Shown here piece by piece: positions 46,469 to 61,056 of a stretch of DNA of 64,000 nt (position 1 is its first letter; each line of letters starts with the position of its first letter). The position numbers and the translations under genes are program-made. The stretch is from Nemophila menziesii (lineage: Eukaryota > Streptophyta > Magnoliopsida > Boraginales > Hydrophyllaceae), in assembly GCA_029959085.1 (NCBI GenBank), contig JARWIR010000011.1, forward strand, positions 10,293,840 to 10,357,839, in the 5' to 3' direction. Under the pieces are notes generated by a model that worked only from the letters and a program-made list of their open reading frames with translations, did not search any database and was not told the origin of the DNA.

Positions 46469-49195
46469 ATGGCATCGAGTTCGGACATGAGTATCGATAA
46501 GAGTTGGATCGAATTGACGAATGTGTTAGATTGGTGAATATATTTTTGGGGTTTATAAATTTATCGATTTTGCTAAGAAAAGTAGAGGTTATACCGGTTA
46601 CTTGTCTTGTCCGTGTAAGAAGTGTAATAATTTTTGTCGATTAAAAACCGAAGCTGTTATGGCCCACCTTCTAAGAGAGGGATTTAACCATGATTATAAG
46701 GTTTGGACAAAACACGGTGAGAAAGAGATACAAACAAATACACCCCCTGCAAGTAAAGATCCAATTATAGTAAATGAAATCCAGCATGTTTATGACGATG
46801 TGAGACAGAGTTACGATGTTGGTGGTCATCCGGGAGACACCGAGATGAGAGATGCACATATTCCAAGTCGAAGCAGTTTTGACACATTGTTCGAAGAATT
46901 GGAGACAGAATTATTTCCTGGTTGTGAATCGATGAGTTCGTTGAATTTCATCGCCAAGCTAATGCATGTAAAAGTAAAGAACAAATGGACTAACACCTCA
47001 TTCACCGAGCTACTGGAGTTGTTGGGTCGTATTTTGCCTAAACCTCACAATTTGCCCGATTCTTATGAAGCATGCAACAAGAAGTTGAAAAGTTTGGGTA
47101 TGGGGTATGTTACCATCGACGTTTGTTTGAACGATTGTGTTATTTATTACAAAGAAAACAAAGAACTTGATAAGTGTCCAGTTTGTAGCGAGTCTAGATG
47201 GGACCCAAAGAAGGGTATCAAAGTACCGCATAAGAAGCTTCGATACTTTCCGATTGATCCTAGATTACAGCGACTATACGCTTCAAAGCACACCGCTGAA
47301 GACATGATTTGGCACCATACCGGTAACAGTGCCGATCCGGATATGTTGCGTCATCCGGTTGATGGTGATAGTTGGAAGAGATTTGTAACGCTACACCCTG
47401 AGTTTGCTAGTGAACCTCGTAACGTATATCTGGGTCTTGGAATCGATGGGTTTTGTCCTTTCTCTATGCAGAACAACTCGTATAGCATGTGGCCAGTCAT
47501 ATTAACCGTATATAACTTGCCCCCGTGGGTATGCATGAAGGAAACCACATTCCAGCTTTGTTTGTTGATTCCAGGACCCCGTTCACCCGGTAAGGACATG
47601 GATGTCTTTCTTCGTCCTGTTATAGATGAGTTGGAAGAGTTGTGGGATAAAGGGATCGTTACGTATGATGCCCACAAGAAAGAAGAGTTTACGATGAAGG
47701 TTTGTTTGTTGTCTACCACTAATGATTTCCCCGCTAGGTCATACACTTCGGGATGGTCGGGTCAAGGTTACAAAGCTTGTCCCGAATGCATGGATCATAC
47801 TCCGTCATTGAGTGTGAACAAAGGGATTGTTTACTTTGACCATAGACGTTGGTTACCTGCCGGACATCCATTTAGAAGCGAACGTGTTTTGTACAAGGAA
47901 CCCCGATGATAGGCGCCCACCGAAGAAATATAGTCCTGCAAGTATTCAGACACACTTAGATGGGCTTCCGATTGTGTTTCCTGGTAAACACAAGGATTTT
48001 GGGGGAAAGATCGTGAAGCAAGATGTTAACCGGCGATTCAATTGGAAGAAAAAAAGTATTTTCTATCGTTTACCTTATTGGTCTGAAAACTTGTTGAAAC
48101 ATAACATTGACGTTATGCATTGCGAGAAAAACGTGTGTGATGCTCTGCTCGGTACAGTTATAGGTCTTGATGGGAAAGTTAACAAAGACAACGTGAAAGC
48201 GAGAATGGATCTTGAGAAATTGAAGATTAGAAAAGAATTGTGGTTGACTGAGAGAAATGGTAAAAAAATATTGAAACGGGGAAAGTACACTCTAACACCG
48301 GAAAAGCGGACTATTTTTCTTGACTGGCTGAAGGCACAGAAGTTTCCCAACGGTTTTGCATCTAGTATGAGAAACAATGTTCAAAGTGATACGGGTAAGA
48401 TTATCGGCATGAAATCTCACGACTGTCACGTGATGATGCAATATCTTTTCGTGGCTAGTCTCCCCGGGCTTATTGAAGACAAAGCGATTAGTGATGTGTT
48501 TATTGGGTTAGCGAACGTGTTTAGAGTCGTTTGCAATAAAAATCTAAGCAGGAAACAGTTAGTATCGGGAAAGAAGAAAGTGGTTGAACTTATGTGTAGG
48601 CTAGAAATGATTTTACCTCCCGCGTTTTTTGATATAATGATCCACTTGGTGATACACTTATATGATGAAGCATTGCTTGGTGGCCCGGTCCAAATGCGGT
48701 GGATGTACCCATTTGAAAGGTATTTGAAAAAGTTGAAAGAGTATATCCGAAATCCGGCTAGACCAGAGGGTTCAATAGCCGAGGGGTACATTGCGGAAGA
48801 GACGTTGAATTTCATATCAAGATATCTTAGTGAAGAAAAAACAAGGTTCAACGATCCAGGCAGATACAACGAAGCACCGCTGGTCCCAAAAGAGTTATCC
48901 GTTTTCAATTCCCAATGCACTCCAGTTGGCAAGATAGAGTATGTTTCTTTACCGTATAAGGAGAAGGAGCACATAAGTTGGTATATTTTGCATAACTGCG
49001 ACGAACTCGAAACATACATGACGTAAGTAAATATTATTATCTTATATAAATATATACTATATATTTATATATATTTATATATATTTATATATTTATATAT
49101 ATTTATATATTTATATATATATATTTATATATTTATATATATTTATATATTATATATTTATATATATTATATATTTATAATTATTTATTTATATT

Positions 49196-49229
<34 letters not shown>

Positions 49230-50172
49230 TATATATATTTATATATTTATACTCATTTACAATTATAGTGAACACAAATCAACACTTACGGGAACGAGTG
49301 GTGAAATAGATATTACGCATCGTCGAACATTTAAGGAATGGTTTTTGGAAAAGGTATGTAATTTTAGGCATTGGTTTATAACTTATATATTTATTATCAA
49401 AGTACTAACTATTATTGTTGTATATTAGATTCATGGAATGCATTCACGTGGAGATCCATTAGCTACCACCGAGATGGTGTCCTTGGCAAACATGTCTTAT
49501 GGTTCGGTGCATAAATATGATTCATGTGTTGTGAACGGTGTCAAGTGGGTAACTAAGTCCAAAGGAGAGAAAAGAGTGACGCAGGATTACGGAGTGTGTA
49601 CCATTTACAATGAAGAACCCTGTTATGGGGAATTAATCAAAATCTTGGAGGTTATGTACACTGGAGGGTGCTCGGTTGTGTTATTTGTCTGTAAGTGGTA
49701 TAAAAAGTCTGGATCGAGGCAAGAACATGGGGTAACATTTATCAACACAACAAACTTTGAGTGGGCCGACGAACCATACATTTTAGCATCGCAGGCCAAG
49801 AAAGTGTTTTACATCGACGAGATTAGTTCAAAGAAATCAATGAAAGGGTGGAAAGCCGTTTGGGAAATAAACGATCGACACGGATGGAGTCCTGAGTTAT
49901 GGGGTTCGGAATCACTCCCTACTGGAAATGAGAGCATCAACATACCATTGGATAACACGGGGAACGAGAACATCAACATGCCATTGGCATCCACCGAGAA
50001 GATCGAGATTGATCCTGCTCATTTTTTTATTGATTTGTCTTTTGATACGGTTATTGATGAGAATGAGGAAATTCATGATGACACCTTGGATGAATACGGT
50101 GATGAAGAAGAACCTATAGAGGTTGATAGCGATGATGAACCCATAGTTATTAGTGGATATGATAGTGATTAG
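46469..50172 (+). pseudogene. TNP2-like CACTA transposase, frameshifted (block B)
   Basis: Same exon plan as block A: about 46469-49022, 49269-49353 and 49429-50172. An extra T near 46531 shifts the frame after about 20 codons, so an open frame resumes only near 46602 (SCPCKKCNN). An extra C near 47901-47904 shifts it again inside the TNP2 core; the frame with [11 protein letters not shown] then runs to 49026. Exon 3 lacks the 22-bp deletion of block A and keeps an acidic tail ending DSDDEPIVISGYDSD. Without the two single-base insertions the length would be about 1,126 residues. Both insertions are in short homopolymers, so sequencing error is possible. Confidence 0.9.
49028..49257 (+). repeat. 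TATATTTA microsatellite intron (block B)
   Basis: Same position as 10741-10975, with altered repeat order and length. Confidence 0.9.
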
Positions 50173-50200
50173 GTTTTTTTTATTTTGGTTTATTTGTATT

Positions 50201-51140
50201 AACTTTGACTCTAAACACTCAACTTTGACTCTAAACACTCAACTTTGACTCTAAACACTCAACTTTGACCATAAACACTCAACTTTGACTCTAAACACTC
50301 AACTTTGACCATGAACACTCAACTTTGACTCTAAACACTCAACTTTGACTCTAAACACTCAACTTTGACAATAAACAGTCAACTTTGACTCTAAACACTC
50401 AACTTTGACCATGAACAGTCAACTTTGACTCTAGACACTCAACTTTGACTCTAAACACTCAACTTTGACCATGAACAGTCAACTTTGACTCTAAACAGTC
50501 AACTTTGACTCTAAACACTCAACTTTGACTCTAAACACTCAACTTTGACTCTAAACACTCAACTTTGACTCTAAACACTCAACTTTGACTCTAAACACTC
50601 AACTTTGACTCTAAACACTCAACTTTGACCATAAACACTCAACTTTGACTCTAAACACTCAACTTTGACCATGAACACTCAACTTTGACTCTAAACACTC
50701 AACTTTGACTCTAAACACTCAACTTTGACACTAAACACTCAACTTTGACCATGAACAGTCAACTTTGACTCTAAACACTCAACTTTGACTCTAAACACTC
50801 AACTTTGACTCTAAACACTCAACTTTGACTCTAAACACTCAACTTTGACCATGAACAGTCAACTTTGACTCTAAACACTCAACTTTGACTCTAAACACTC
50901 AACTTTGACTCTAAACACTCAATTTTGACCATGAACAGTCAACTTTGACTCTAAACACTCAACTTTGACTCTAAACACTCAACTTTGACTCTAAACACTC
51001 AACTTTGACTCTAAACACTCAACTTTGACCATGAACAGTCAACTTTGACTCTAAACACTCAACTTTGACTCTAAACACTCAACTTTGACTCTAGACACTC
51101 AACTTTGACCATGAACAGTCAACTTTGACCATAAACACTT
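50201..51140 (+). repeat. 20-bp minisatellite between the CACTA genes (block B)
   Basis: About 46 units of the same 20-bp repeat as in block A. The order of the variant units is largely the same, with about three fewer units, so it arose before the duplication and changed by whole units afterwards. Each unit carries TTGACT or TTGACC. Confidence 0.95.
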
Positions 51141-51239
51141 GACTAAACACCCCGAACACCCAAGTTTGACCATAAACACTTGACTAAACACCCCGAACAC
51201 CCAATTAAGAATGTGAAAAGGAACCAAAAAAAAAAAAAA

Positions 51240-51552
51240 AAAAAAATAGCGACGACATTCAAATGGTTTAGCGACGACATTCAAAGGTTGAATGTCGTTG
51301 CTAATTATTCGCGACGACATTCAAAGGGTTAGTCGTCGCTAAACAATAATAAAAAATTTGATTGGTCTTCGTGGGCGGTCAACTTTCCCGCCCACGAAAA
51401 TTAGCGACTACAAACCAAAATTTCGCGACGGGTAGTCGTCGCTAAACCAAGACACGCAAGGGGCGTGTGTACGTGGGGCGACACGTGTCCCTGATTCGCG
51501 ACGAAATTTAAGGATTCGCGACGACCAGCGTGTCGTCGCTAATCTTTTATTC
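51240..51552 (+). repeat. Internal cluster of CACTA subterminal motifs (block B)
   Basis: As 12990-13310. The hairpin CGACATTCAA/TTGAATGTCG lies at 51275-51297. The GC-rich hairpin (51368-51398) has an 11-bp perfect stem here because GGGCGG replaces GGGCAG. Confidence 0.8.
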
Positions 51553-51558
51553 TATAAA
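51553..51558 (+). promoter_or_regulatory. Probable TATA box of the second CACTA gene (block B)
   Basis: TATAAA in the same context as 13311-13316, followed by the same CA-rich leader. Confidence 0.6.
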
Positions 51559-51673
51559 GCCCTAACCGAGCTCATTTCTGCCATAACAAACACTCAAAAA
51601 CTCACACAAAACCTCCATTTCCGCCATAGCCAAGCAGCTCCGAGCAATAACAACACCAAATCCGACATCAAGG

Positions 51674-52515
51674 TAATGATTTCAATCCAATAACACATTT
51701 TAATCACTACTTTTTTAATTTTTTAATTTTTAATTTCTAATATTTTTTCTTGTGTTTATTTTGTATGATTCCTTCTTCTTGGCATGGATTCATGGACGAA
51801 ATCTACACCATTTCTACGTAACAGGTTCCAATTTCCGGATCAAACTTGCATTTTTTTTATTTTTAATTTTTTTTTTGTAAAAATTCATGAATGTTTTTAG
51901 TTGTTTGATGAAATCCGAGAATTATGTGTATGTTTATGGGTTGTTTGGTAATTTTTTGGTGTTAAATAATAACATTTAATTGGAATTTGATAAAAATTAG
52001 GGTTTTGGTATGATTTTTGTAATTTTAATGTAATAATTAGAGTGTTATTGATCTTTGATTGTGTTTTAAGATATAGGGACCTATTTGCAATATGTTTGAT
52101 TTGTATGTTTAAGGACTAAAATGCAGTTTTGTATGATTAAGGACTAAAATGCAATTTTATAAAAAAAGGACTAAAATGCAATTTTATAAAAAATAAGACT
52201 TACTTGACAATTTTAGAAAGATAGATGACTAAAATGAATTTTTTAGAAAGGTAGAGGACTACAATGCAATTTTCGAAAAAAATAGGACTTAATTTCAAAT
52301 TAAAAAAAAATGGACAAAAATGGATTTTTTAGACAATTAGGAATTATTCGCATTTTTTAAAAAAGTTGGATAAAAATGGAAATTTTAAAAAAATATGGAC
52401 TTATTTGCAAATTTTAAAAAATTTGGACTTATTTGCAAATTTTAAAAAAATTTAGGACTTAATTGCAAATTTTAAAAAAATTTGGACTTATTTGCAATTT
52501 TATGAAATTTTATAG
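51674..52515 (+). other. 5' UTR intron with degenerate tandem motif (block B)
   Basis: Equivalent to 13432-14273. It has the same GGACTAAAATGCAATTTTAT-type degenerate repeat and a TTATAG acceptor before the ATG. Confidence 0.55.
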
Positions 52516-54154
52516 ATGGCTGCTGTCATGGGTAGGAGTCACGGTGGAGACGGGAGGGGTAACGATCCCCCGAGGGGTCCTCCACGTTCGAATGCTGATT
52601 GTAACCAACCATCGGGTAATAAAAAATTCAATTAATGTTTATTTATTACTTAAAAAAATATGTAGTTACTAAATATTTTTCACTAAAACAGGTGAACGTA
52701 AAAGAAGGAGACCGAAAGCTGCCACCTCTATCCGGACAGCTCAAGAGACCCTGAAGAGAGTCGGCTGGCCCATTCCAGTTGAGTTTTCTGTCATAGACGG
52801 CACCTGGAACTTCGTGGGCGAGTATAACAAACACGTGGGTCAGGTGGCTGGTAATGCTGTTCGAGATGCTGTTCCCCCGTGCTACAAACAATGGTCAGAT
52901 GTTCCCGACCATAACAAAGGGGTAATTTTGCAGCGACTTAATCAATTTTTTGATTTGGAGGAGTGGAGGAGGCGAGGCGATTGGCATGAGATTGTTAAGA
53001 GGTTGACTGCGATGACATCTGGAGCCTACAGGCGATACAAGTCGGATTTGAAGAACGACTACTACTACACGGGTGAAAATCCACCAGATGTTGACCCGGT
53101 GATTTGGGAGGCGACGAAGAAGATGTTTGATGACTTGGCGAAATAGGTAGAAAAAAATAATTTATTAATTATTTTATACATTTTTTTTAATTAATTTTAT
53201 AACTACTTCTTTTTTATTTGTAACAGAGTCAGGCTGATATAAACAAGAAGAATCGAGAGCAGCAGACAGTTCCGAGCAAGGCGGGGTCAAGGAACTGGTC
53301 ACAGACCCGGGAGGTGATTATTGAGGTATAAGTTTTAAAAATTAAAATATAATTTAGTATTTAATTTAATTTAATTGTTAACTAATTAAAATTTGTTACT
53401 GTATACTGTCCAGGGGAAGCTGAAAACGGTGACGAAAGAGCCGTTGACTTTTACAGATGACGAGACCCAGGAGGAGATGGAGCTTCCTCCTTTAAGCTGC
53501 TATTTCGACCACCTCTCCTATGATGCTGCTACAGATAGTTGGCGTGACCAGCGTTTGGAGAAAGCTAGTGTAAGTTTTTTTTTAAAATTGATTTAAATTA
53601 ATTTATTATTTTAAATTTATTTTTTTATTAATCTAATTTATTTTTAAATTGAAATCTAATTACAAGGTGTTCTCCGGGAGAAGATGAAGAAGAAGGTTGT
53701 GCAGGCCGGAGCGGAGGGTACTGAAGTTAGCATCCAGGAGCAGATGGATGCCATGCTCGAGACAATAATGGAGGTCCTACACCCACCCAAGACTAAATAC
53801 TGGGTGCCTACCATTGGTCCGGTTCGGAAACGATCCAGGACTCCTACACAGCCGGACAGGGAGAACGATGAGCTGCTTAAGGCGGTTCTGGATGGGATGA
53901 ACGAGTTTCGCGCGGCTCAAAATCTTCCACCTATACCAGATCCATCCTCCGTATCACCCGGGCCCACAGCTTCTTCTAGTCGGCCGAGTCAACCCCCGAG
54001 CATGGCAGAGACTCTCTTCGAGGCATTAAACGGGATGAGAATCGCCAATGGAATGCAGCCGATCAGCAAACCCGGGCCCACTAGACGAGATGAAGAGAGA
54101 GAAGATGAGGAGAGAAGAGGAGATGAAGAAGATCTCAATTTGAATGATGATTAA
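52516..54154 (+). pseudogene. Transposase_24-like second CACTA gene with premature stop (block B)
   Basis: Exons correspond to those of block A: 52516-52615, 52692-53146, then about 53227-53325, 53414-53567 and 53667-54154. The last codon of exon 2 is TAG (53144-53146) where block A has CAG, so translation would stop after the Transposase_24 core and lose the remaining half. Other differences are few (GCY becomes CCY-type changes such as SGYF to SCYF, and SAS to SVS). A C-to-T change in CAG could also be methyl-cytosine decay. Confidence 0.85.
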
Positions 54155-57100
54155 GTTATTTTTTTTTAATTTGGTTGGTTTGTATGTTTAAGACTTTATT
54201 TATTTCGGAATGTTTGACTTTGACTTGACTCGTTTGACGTTGACTTTATTTCAAGTTTAGTATTTGAATCGAATTATCGTATTTATATGTATTTTTTGAT
54301 TTTCATTTATTTATAATTTTGCATTATATTTAAAAGCAAAATAATAATAAAAAACTACAATTTAATAAAATAAAAAATAAAATTAAAATAAATAATAAAA
54401 TTTAAATAAATAATAATTAAAAATAAAAATATAAAAAAATATAAAAAACATGAATAGCGACGACGCGTGTCGTCGCTAAATATTAAATAATATAAATAAA
54501 AAATGATTTTCGATAAAATAAAAAAAAATAAAAAAACAAAATACGAATTATTAGCGACGAAAATCTGTCGCTAAAAAGTTGTCGTTAATTAAATAAAAAA
54601 AAATTCAATTAATAAATTTTCGATGAAAAAATAAAGAAAAACTAATTAACAAATTAGCGACGGCGTGTTGTCGCTAATATGTCGTCGCTAATCTCTTAAA
54701 TTCGCGACGCGCGCCCTCGTGGTTAAAACCCTGAGTAATTAGGGACGAAATCACTTTTTGTCGTCGCTATTCACGGATTAGCGACGCCGGGATAGAGACG
54801 ACCTGTTAGCGACGAAATTTCGTCGCGAAACAAAATTAGCGACGGAATCACCCGGATTCGCGACGACGCGTGTCGTCGCGAAACTAGGCGAATCCAGTAG
54901 TGATGTGTAAATTAAAGCTTTTGCATAGGGATGTAGGTAACTGGGTTTGCTATTCGTTGGCTGTTGAAATGAAGATGGTCAACCCCCTACTAGAACAAAA
55001 GGGTAGAATATTGAGTCTATTTGACTATGCCTAATTCATGACTGGAACACCGTGGATGTGTTTGGGGAATTTTGAAAAATAACAAATAAAATCACTGAGT
55101 AATGTACCCAATACCCTCTATTGTTTGACAAATAGTAAAAAAATCCTTACAATATTAAAAGAGACAAATACCTCATATGGTTTCCTAATTCGTGGCAACT
55201 CACCCCTTATACTAAATATAACATTAAAGATTATGTCATTGATTGCACCGAGTTGCACAAAGTTATAATAAATAGTGGTGAGTTGTCACGAATTAGGGAA
55301 TCATATGGAGTATTTAACATTTTAAAATCTTTGGAAATATTTGGTATTTTTATCCTAAAACATTTAACTATTTAAATAAGGAAAAAATAACAATTTCACA
55401 AATTCTATCAAATTTTCCAAACTAGCATTTGGGCAAGAATAAAAATTATCATTAAAAGAAGGTCTAAATGGTATGTTTTGGAACTGAAAAAGAGTATTTT
55501 GCACTTTCCCTCAAACGAAGAATACTATTTACATATTAACCAACTAATTAAAACCCTAATTTTTCTTTGATCTCAGTCACTACAAACAAGCATATTTTTT
55601 TCAAATCAAACCGTGAAAACACCACGTAAACAATACTTTAACATCTTACATATTTGTTTCAAACATATCGAAATCCAACAAATTTAAAACAATAAATTTT
55701 ACCAAATACCTAATTTTTTACCCAACTCATAAGATATAACTCCCTAATTTAAAAAACAAACATTAAAACCCATAAATTCAAAAAGCATAAGTTTTCAACA
55801 TAATTCATTAGAAAATTTCCCAAAATATCACAAATTTAGACTATATTATAACTAGTTAAATAAAAATAATGTGTCTTGGATGTGTACACACCTCCCTTTT
55901 TGAAGAGAAGAAATCATCGCAGTTTCATTCTAACACAATAAAATAAAATCTTTGGTGAAATTCAAACACTAACTAAAAAAAAAAAGAAAGCCTTAATTAT
56001 TTGGCAAAAGAAAAAATAAATTTCTTATTTTGGCTAGCTTTCAGACATATAAATGTGTATATTTTGACGATCGAGGTAATATTGTGAAAAATGTGTATTT
56101 GTAGAGTTAAGATTAAGAAATATGAGGATGGTACAGAAGGCAATAATGTAAATATTTTGAAATTTGGGGAGTCAACATTTAAAGATATTATTGACATAAA
56201 GTTCTATCTATAGGTGGGTAGGGCAATCAATACCTTTGAATATTATAAATATTTTAGTTACTCAACCCAACAAATATTTATTGTATTGCTATTTTTTTAT
56301 TAATTTCTTTTGGTTCAATAGTATTAATTTAATTACTTTTTCCATTAATGTAATATTTGAATATTTCTTATTAATAAAAGAAAGATTAAGAGAATACAAA
56401 TTATTATTTTTTTTGTTTTTTTTAAATTAAAGAAAAGTATTTTAATTAATATTAGTTTTCTTGCATTTCTTTAAATTATTAGTTTTTAAGTTCTCCATAT
56501 TAATATCATTTCAAAAGAAGTAAAATATTACATTTTAAAGTTTCCTAACCTATAATTTTGATATATTATACTTTACGTAATATTAAAAAACATAATTTTT
56601 TTCATATAATTATTTGTACATTTATTTAAAATTCATATCCAGACATGGGTTTTTTTAATCTGTTAATTTCTTTTCCTTTATTATTATTTTCATAATCCAA
56701 ACAAAAATATTACTTTATTTTTCATTCTTTTAGTATATTTTATTTCTATTTTTTTTTCTAATTTTAATAATATAAATAAAAATAAATTTATAATTGTACA
56801 ATCAAATAAAAATAATTATTTTCTTATTATATCTCAGAGTCATATGACTTGGGTAAAATTTAATCTTGAATTTGTTTAACATATTCATTAACTATGGTTG
56901 AGAGTGGATTTTTTATGTAAATGATAAAATAAGTTATTTAAAATTAAGATTAAGCGAAAAGTAAGAATTTTAACTTTGTCGAGACAATTTGTGGCAAGCA
57001 AATAAGGGTCTAAACTTTTAGTTTTTGAACCAAGGGTGAACTTTAGGCAAACTGAATAGGTGTTCTTTGCACACAGGGATCATCTAGATTTTCGTATAAA

Positions 57101-60100
57101 AATACAACTAAGAGTTGAATCCTAAACCTAGTGGGTCTAATCAATAGGATGAGAATAGACTAGAGATATTGTATCCCCTAAAAAAAAGACGAGAAGGTTG
57201 CACCGATTGTGATATAAATAAGCTTAGATATGACATCAACCAATGACTGATTGATATTCAAAAGGTTGCACTAAATACTCTTAAAGTTCAAGTGAGGGAA
57301 GATGGAAACAACAATGAATCTAAGACCTTAGGAATTTTGTCAAATAAGATAGAAGTTCCATAGGATTCCGAGCAGAAAATCAATGCAACATGATAACATT
57401 TAATGACCATCCAATAAAGGTGAGTGAAGATGAGATTTAAGAGGTGAAAAGAATTGAAGTGTCAAACATGAGTACTTTTCTAAATACACCACATCTATTT
57501 CACATAAAATATCATTAGTGAAATATATAAAAAAAATTCCAAATAATATGACAACATGTACTAGAAAATTTACCATCACTAATGAGAGAAGATAATTCAT
57601 AGAGGTGTAATAATTGGGAAATTTGGGTATTCATTTATACTACATGGGTTATTGAGCAAACATTTGAAATATTAAACTTGAGCGTATCAGATGTGTTAAT
57701 TAGGTAAGGTAGGGTGAGTTCTTATAGCCTAGTTGCATATTTCATGTCCATTACTCCTTAACCACATCTTATATGATGTGTTTGAGTTAATCCTTATGAT
57801 CCCGACCATGTGGTAGGTTACATATATAGAGATGTCTTAGGAGAGTTGGAATATAAAATATAACACACATATCGACGACCATAATATAACCTATTCTTCT
57901 TGACATTATTTCATATAAATTATTTTGCATTATGAAACTAAAAATTTCTTAAGAATATATGATATCACTAGCATATATTTTTTAAATTTATATGGGTAGT
58001 TATTATGCTATGATCTTTAGTTGTTAGTATCGTTTTTTGCTCTTCTACATTATGGTATATTATTTACTTATTGAAATATTTGTCCCATTTTGTAGTTACA
58101 TAGTCGGGATGAATATGATTTAACTTTTAGGCTATTAGATGATGTATCTACATTTATGGTTATATTTAGTATATCTGATACAATATTTAACATGACTTTT
58201 TGGTGAAATATTGAATGAAATCTGGGTGATATTCTTGATTTATGTCTTTGTGATGGTATAGAGTCATTAAGTATTTTGGGATATTAATATGATTTGAGAA
58301 CTGTAGATAAGAACAGAGTCGTGATTTGATATGGAATGACATAATACATGGATACAAGATCTTTGAGCACATAAAAAGAAACACACCCCAAGAAGCTCGG
58401 GTCAAAGATGGGATAGCTAAAGAAGCAATGATAAAATTTTAGGGCAATGTCTAGATTTAAATTTCAATTAAATAGAAGGGGAAAGATTATTTATATGAAA
58501 AAAATATTATGTTTTTTTATATTATATGAAAGTATTATATATTAAAATTATAAGTTAGGAAATTTTAGAAAGTAATATTTCCTTTCCTTTGAAATGATCT
58601 TAATATTGTAAATTTAAAAACAAAAAAATTATAAGATTTCATGAAAAATGAAATTAATGAAATTAATGAAATTATGTTTCTTTAATTTTTTTATATTAAA
58701 AAAATAATAATAACTTATAATCTCATCATATTTTCCTTTTATTTAATAATAGATATTCAAATAATACATTAATGAAAAAGATAACGAAATTAATACCTTT
58801 GACCCAAAAAGAAAAAAAAGAAAAAAAAGCAATACAATAAATATTTGTTGGGTTGTACGAATTATTAAAATGTTCAAAATATTCAAATGCATTTGGTTGA
58901 CCTACCCATCTAATTTAGATATAACTCTATGTCAATAGATCGCACATTTAACCCTATAAATACACTCTTTCCACATGTTACCTCAATCGTCAAAATATAG
59001 ACATTTATATGTTTGAAAACTAGTAGTCAAAATATGAATTAGGATATAGTCTTTCCTTTTCCAAATAATTACGACTTTTGTTTTCTTTCAATTACTGTTT
59101 GAATTTCACAAAAGGTGTTAGTTTAGTGTGTTAGAATACAACCATGGTGATTTCTTCTCTTTATGTTGTGAGGTAGGCTTTGTCTCTACTTTATTTACTC
59201 ATCCAGATACATTTTTTCATTTAACAAATTCTATTATAAAATATAGTGTAAACTTGAGAGCTTTAGGATTTATTATAATTATTTATGTTGAAAGCTCATA
59301 TTGTTTGAATTCATGGTTTTTAATGATTTTTTTTCAAAATTAGGTATTTTTGATCTTATGAATTAGGTAAAAAGTTAGGTCTTTGTTTAAATTGATTTCT
59401 TTAGGTTTGTTGAATTTCCACATATTAATTTTTGGAAACAAATCTATAAGATGCTGAATTTTGTGTCCCTTAATGTGGTGTTTTCAAGGCTTTGATTTGA
59501 AAAATTATGTTTTTTTGTAGGGACATATGAAATTTTTTTAGGGTTTTAACTGATTGGCTTATATGTAAAGAGCACCCATCTATTTAAGGGAAAGTACAAT
59601 ATACCTTTTTTAGTTCCAAAACTCGCAATTTAGACCTTTTTTTAATGATTATTTTCATTCTTACCCAAATGCTTGTTCGAAAAGTTAGATAGAATTTGTG
59701 AAATTATTATTTTTCCCTTATTTAAATTGTTAAATGATTTAGGATAAAATACCAAATTACCCCGTATGGTTTAAAAAAGTATGTATACCCCTTATGTTTC
59801 TTTAACGTATGATAACTCACCACTATTTTTGATAACTCTGTGCAACTCGGTGCAACCAATCATATAAGATTTAGTGTTATATTGAGTACAAGAGGTGAGT
59901 TTCCATGAGTTAGGAGACCATAGGAGTTATTTGTCCCTTTTAATATTGTAGGAAGTTTTTTACTCTTTGATAAACCATAGAAGGTATTTGGTATATTACC
60001 TAATTATATATTTCTTTCTTTTTAAAAGTTCCCAAACAAATCCATGGTGTTCCTGTCATCGATTAGTATTTTTTGTTACTCATATAGATGTAATTTGAAT

Positions 60101-60989
60101 TTTAGTTTAAATGATCACTATATTTTTGCAAATATAATATCTTTTTATGAATTATTTTTACTATATATTAATGTACATATTTATTAATTTTAACACTGCT
60201 TAATATTTTTTCATTTTTGTATAGATAATCTAATTAAGAGGTATGATGTTTACTGTTTGCGACAGAAATATGATCGATGTTCATAACATTTCAAATAAAA
60301 TATCAATGATTTTCATCTTTTGTGGCTGTGTATGAACTGCATGCAGCTCGATAGCGAGATATGAGAGGCCACTCCAGTGAGCTCACAACCATGGAAACTG
60401 ATGGAACATCACGGCTAGGAGAACCTTTTATAATGCTTGACAGTCAATAGTGAATTAATACCACCCATCTGCAAAGTACAACAATCTATCAATTGTACAC
60501 AACCATATAATATGTTAATAGAAAATGGAAAAAGTTAACTCACATTTGCGTTTATCTTGAGTAGCAAATAGGTTAGGTATTGATCGTTGAACTTTTCTGT
60601 TACAATGCATTGTGTAGGAATCCCAAGCTCTAATAGCATTTTCCGCTTCCATGGACCATAGATATCTAAATGCTTTCTCTTTGAAAGTATGCAGGGGATA
60701 AATTATTGTAGTTCTTTAAACTAGGGTTGTATAAGTTTCACAGCATGAACAGGAAGAGTAGTACACTGCAAAAAAGGATCCAATACAGTTACATAAAAAT
60801 TAGATTAAGAATTATGATAAAGTATTAAAAGAGAACACTTACAATTCCTTTCTTTTTTCCACAAGTGATAAGTTTACTAATCCGTCTATGCGTGTGAACT
60901 CTAAATGAAAAGTTGACTACTCCCCAAACATCAATACTTGCCAGTTTTCTCTGCATATGTAAAGTCTTAATTTATGTTACAAATTGCAT

Positions 60990-61056
60990 ATTGTGAAAGA
61001 AAGGAGAAGAGAAAAGAAAAGAAAAGAAAGGAAAAGAAAAGAAAAAGAGAAGAAAT
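60990..61056 (+). repeat. GAAAA-type microsatellite (block B)
   Basis: Equivalent to 22715-22780, shorter by about five bases. Confidence 0.75.

Larger units (their letters stand above)
45398..54902 (+). mobile_element. CACTA (En/Spm) DNA transposon, block B, 9.5 kb
   Basis: Terminal CACTACTGGA inverted repeats and ATG target duplication as in block A (45395-45397 and 54903-54905). It carries the same two genes, both broken in this copy. Subterminal motif arrays lie at 45398-45720 and 54440-54902, with the hairpin stems around GCGT conserved. Confidence 0.97.
44928..55030 (+). mobile_element. MITE-like insert carrying CACTA (block B)
   Basis: Same ends and insertion point as 6645-16759. The right end reads TTTGACTATGC where block A has TTGGACTCAGC, so its inverted repeat is more decayed here. 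Confidence 0.6.
44674..60264 (+). mobile_element. Element E with nested inserts (block B)
   Basis: Arms at 44674-44927 plus 55031-56646 and, inverted, 58446-60264; spacer 56647-58445. Structure as in block A. It shares the insertion points of the MITE-like and CACTA elements, so those insertions precede the duplication. Confidence 0.7.
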
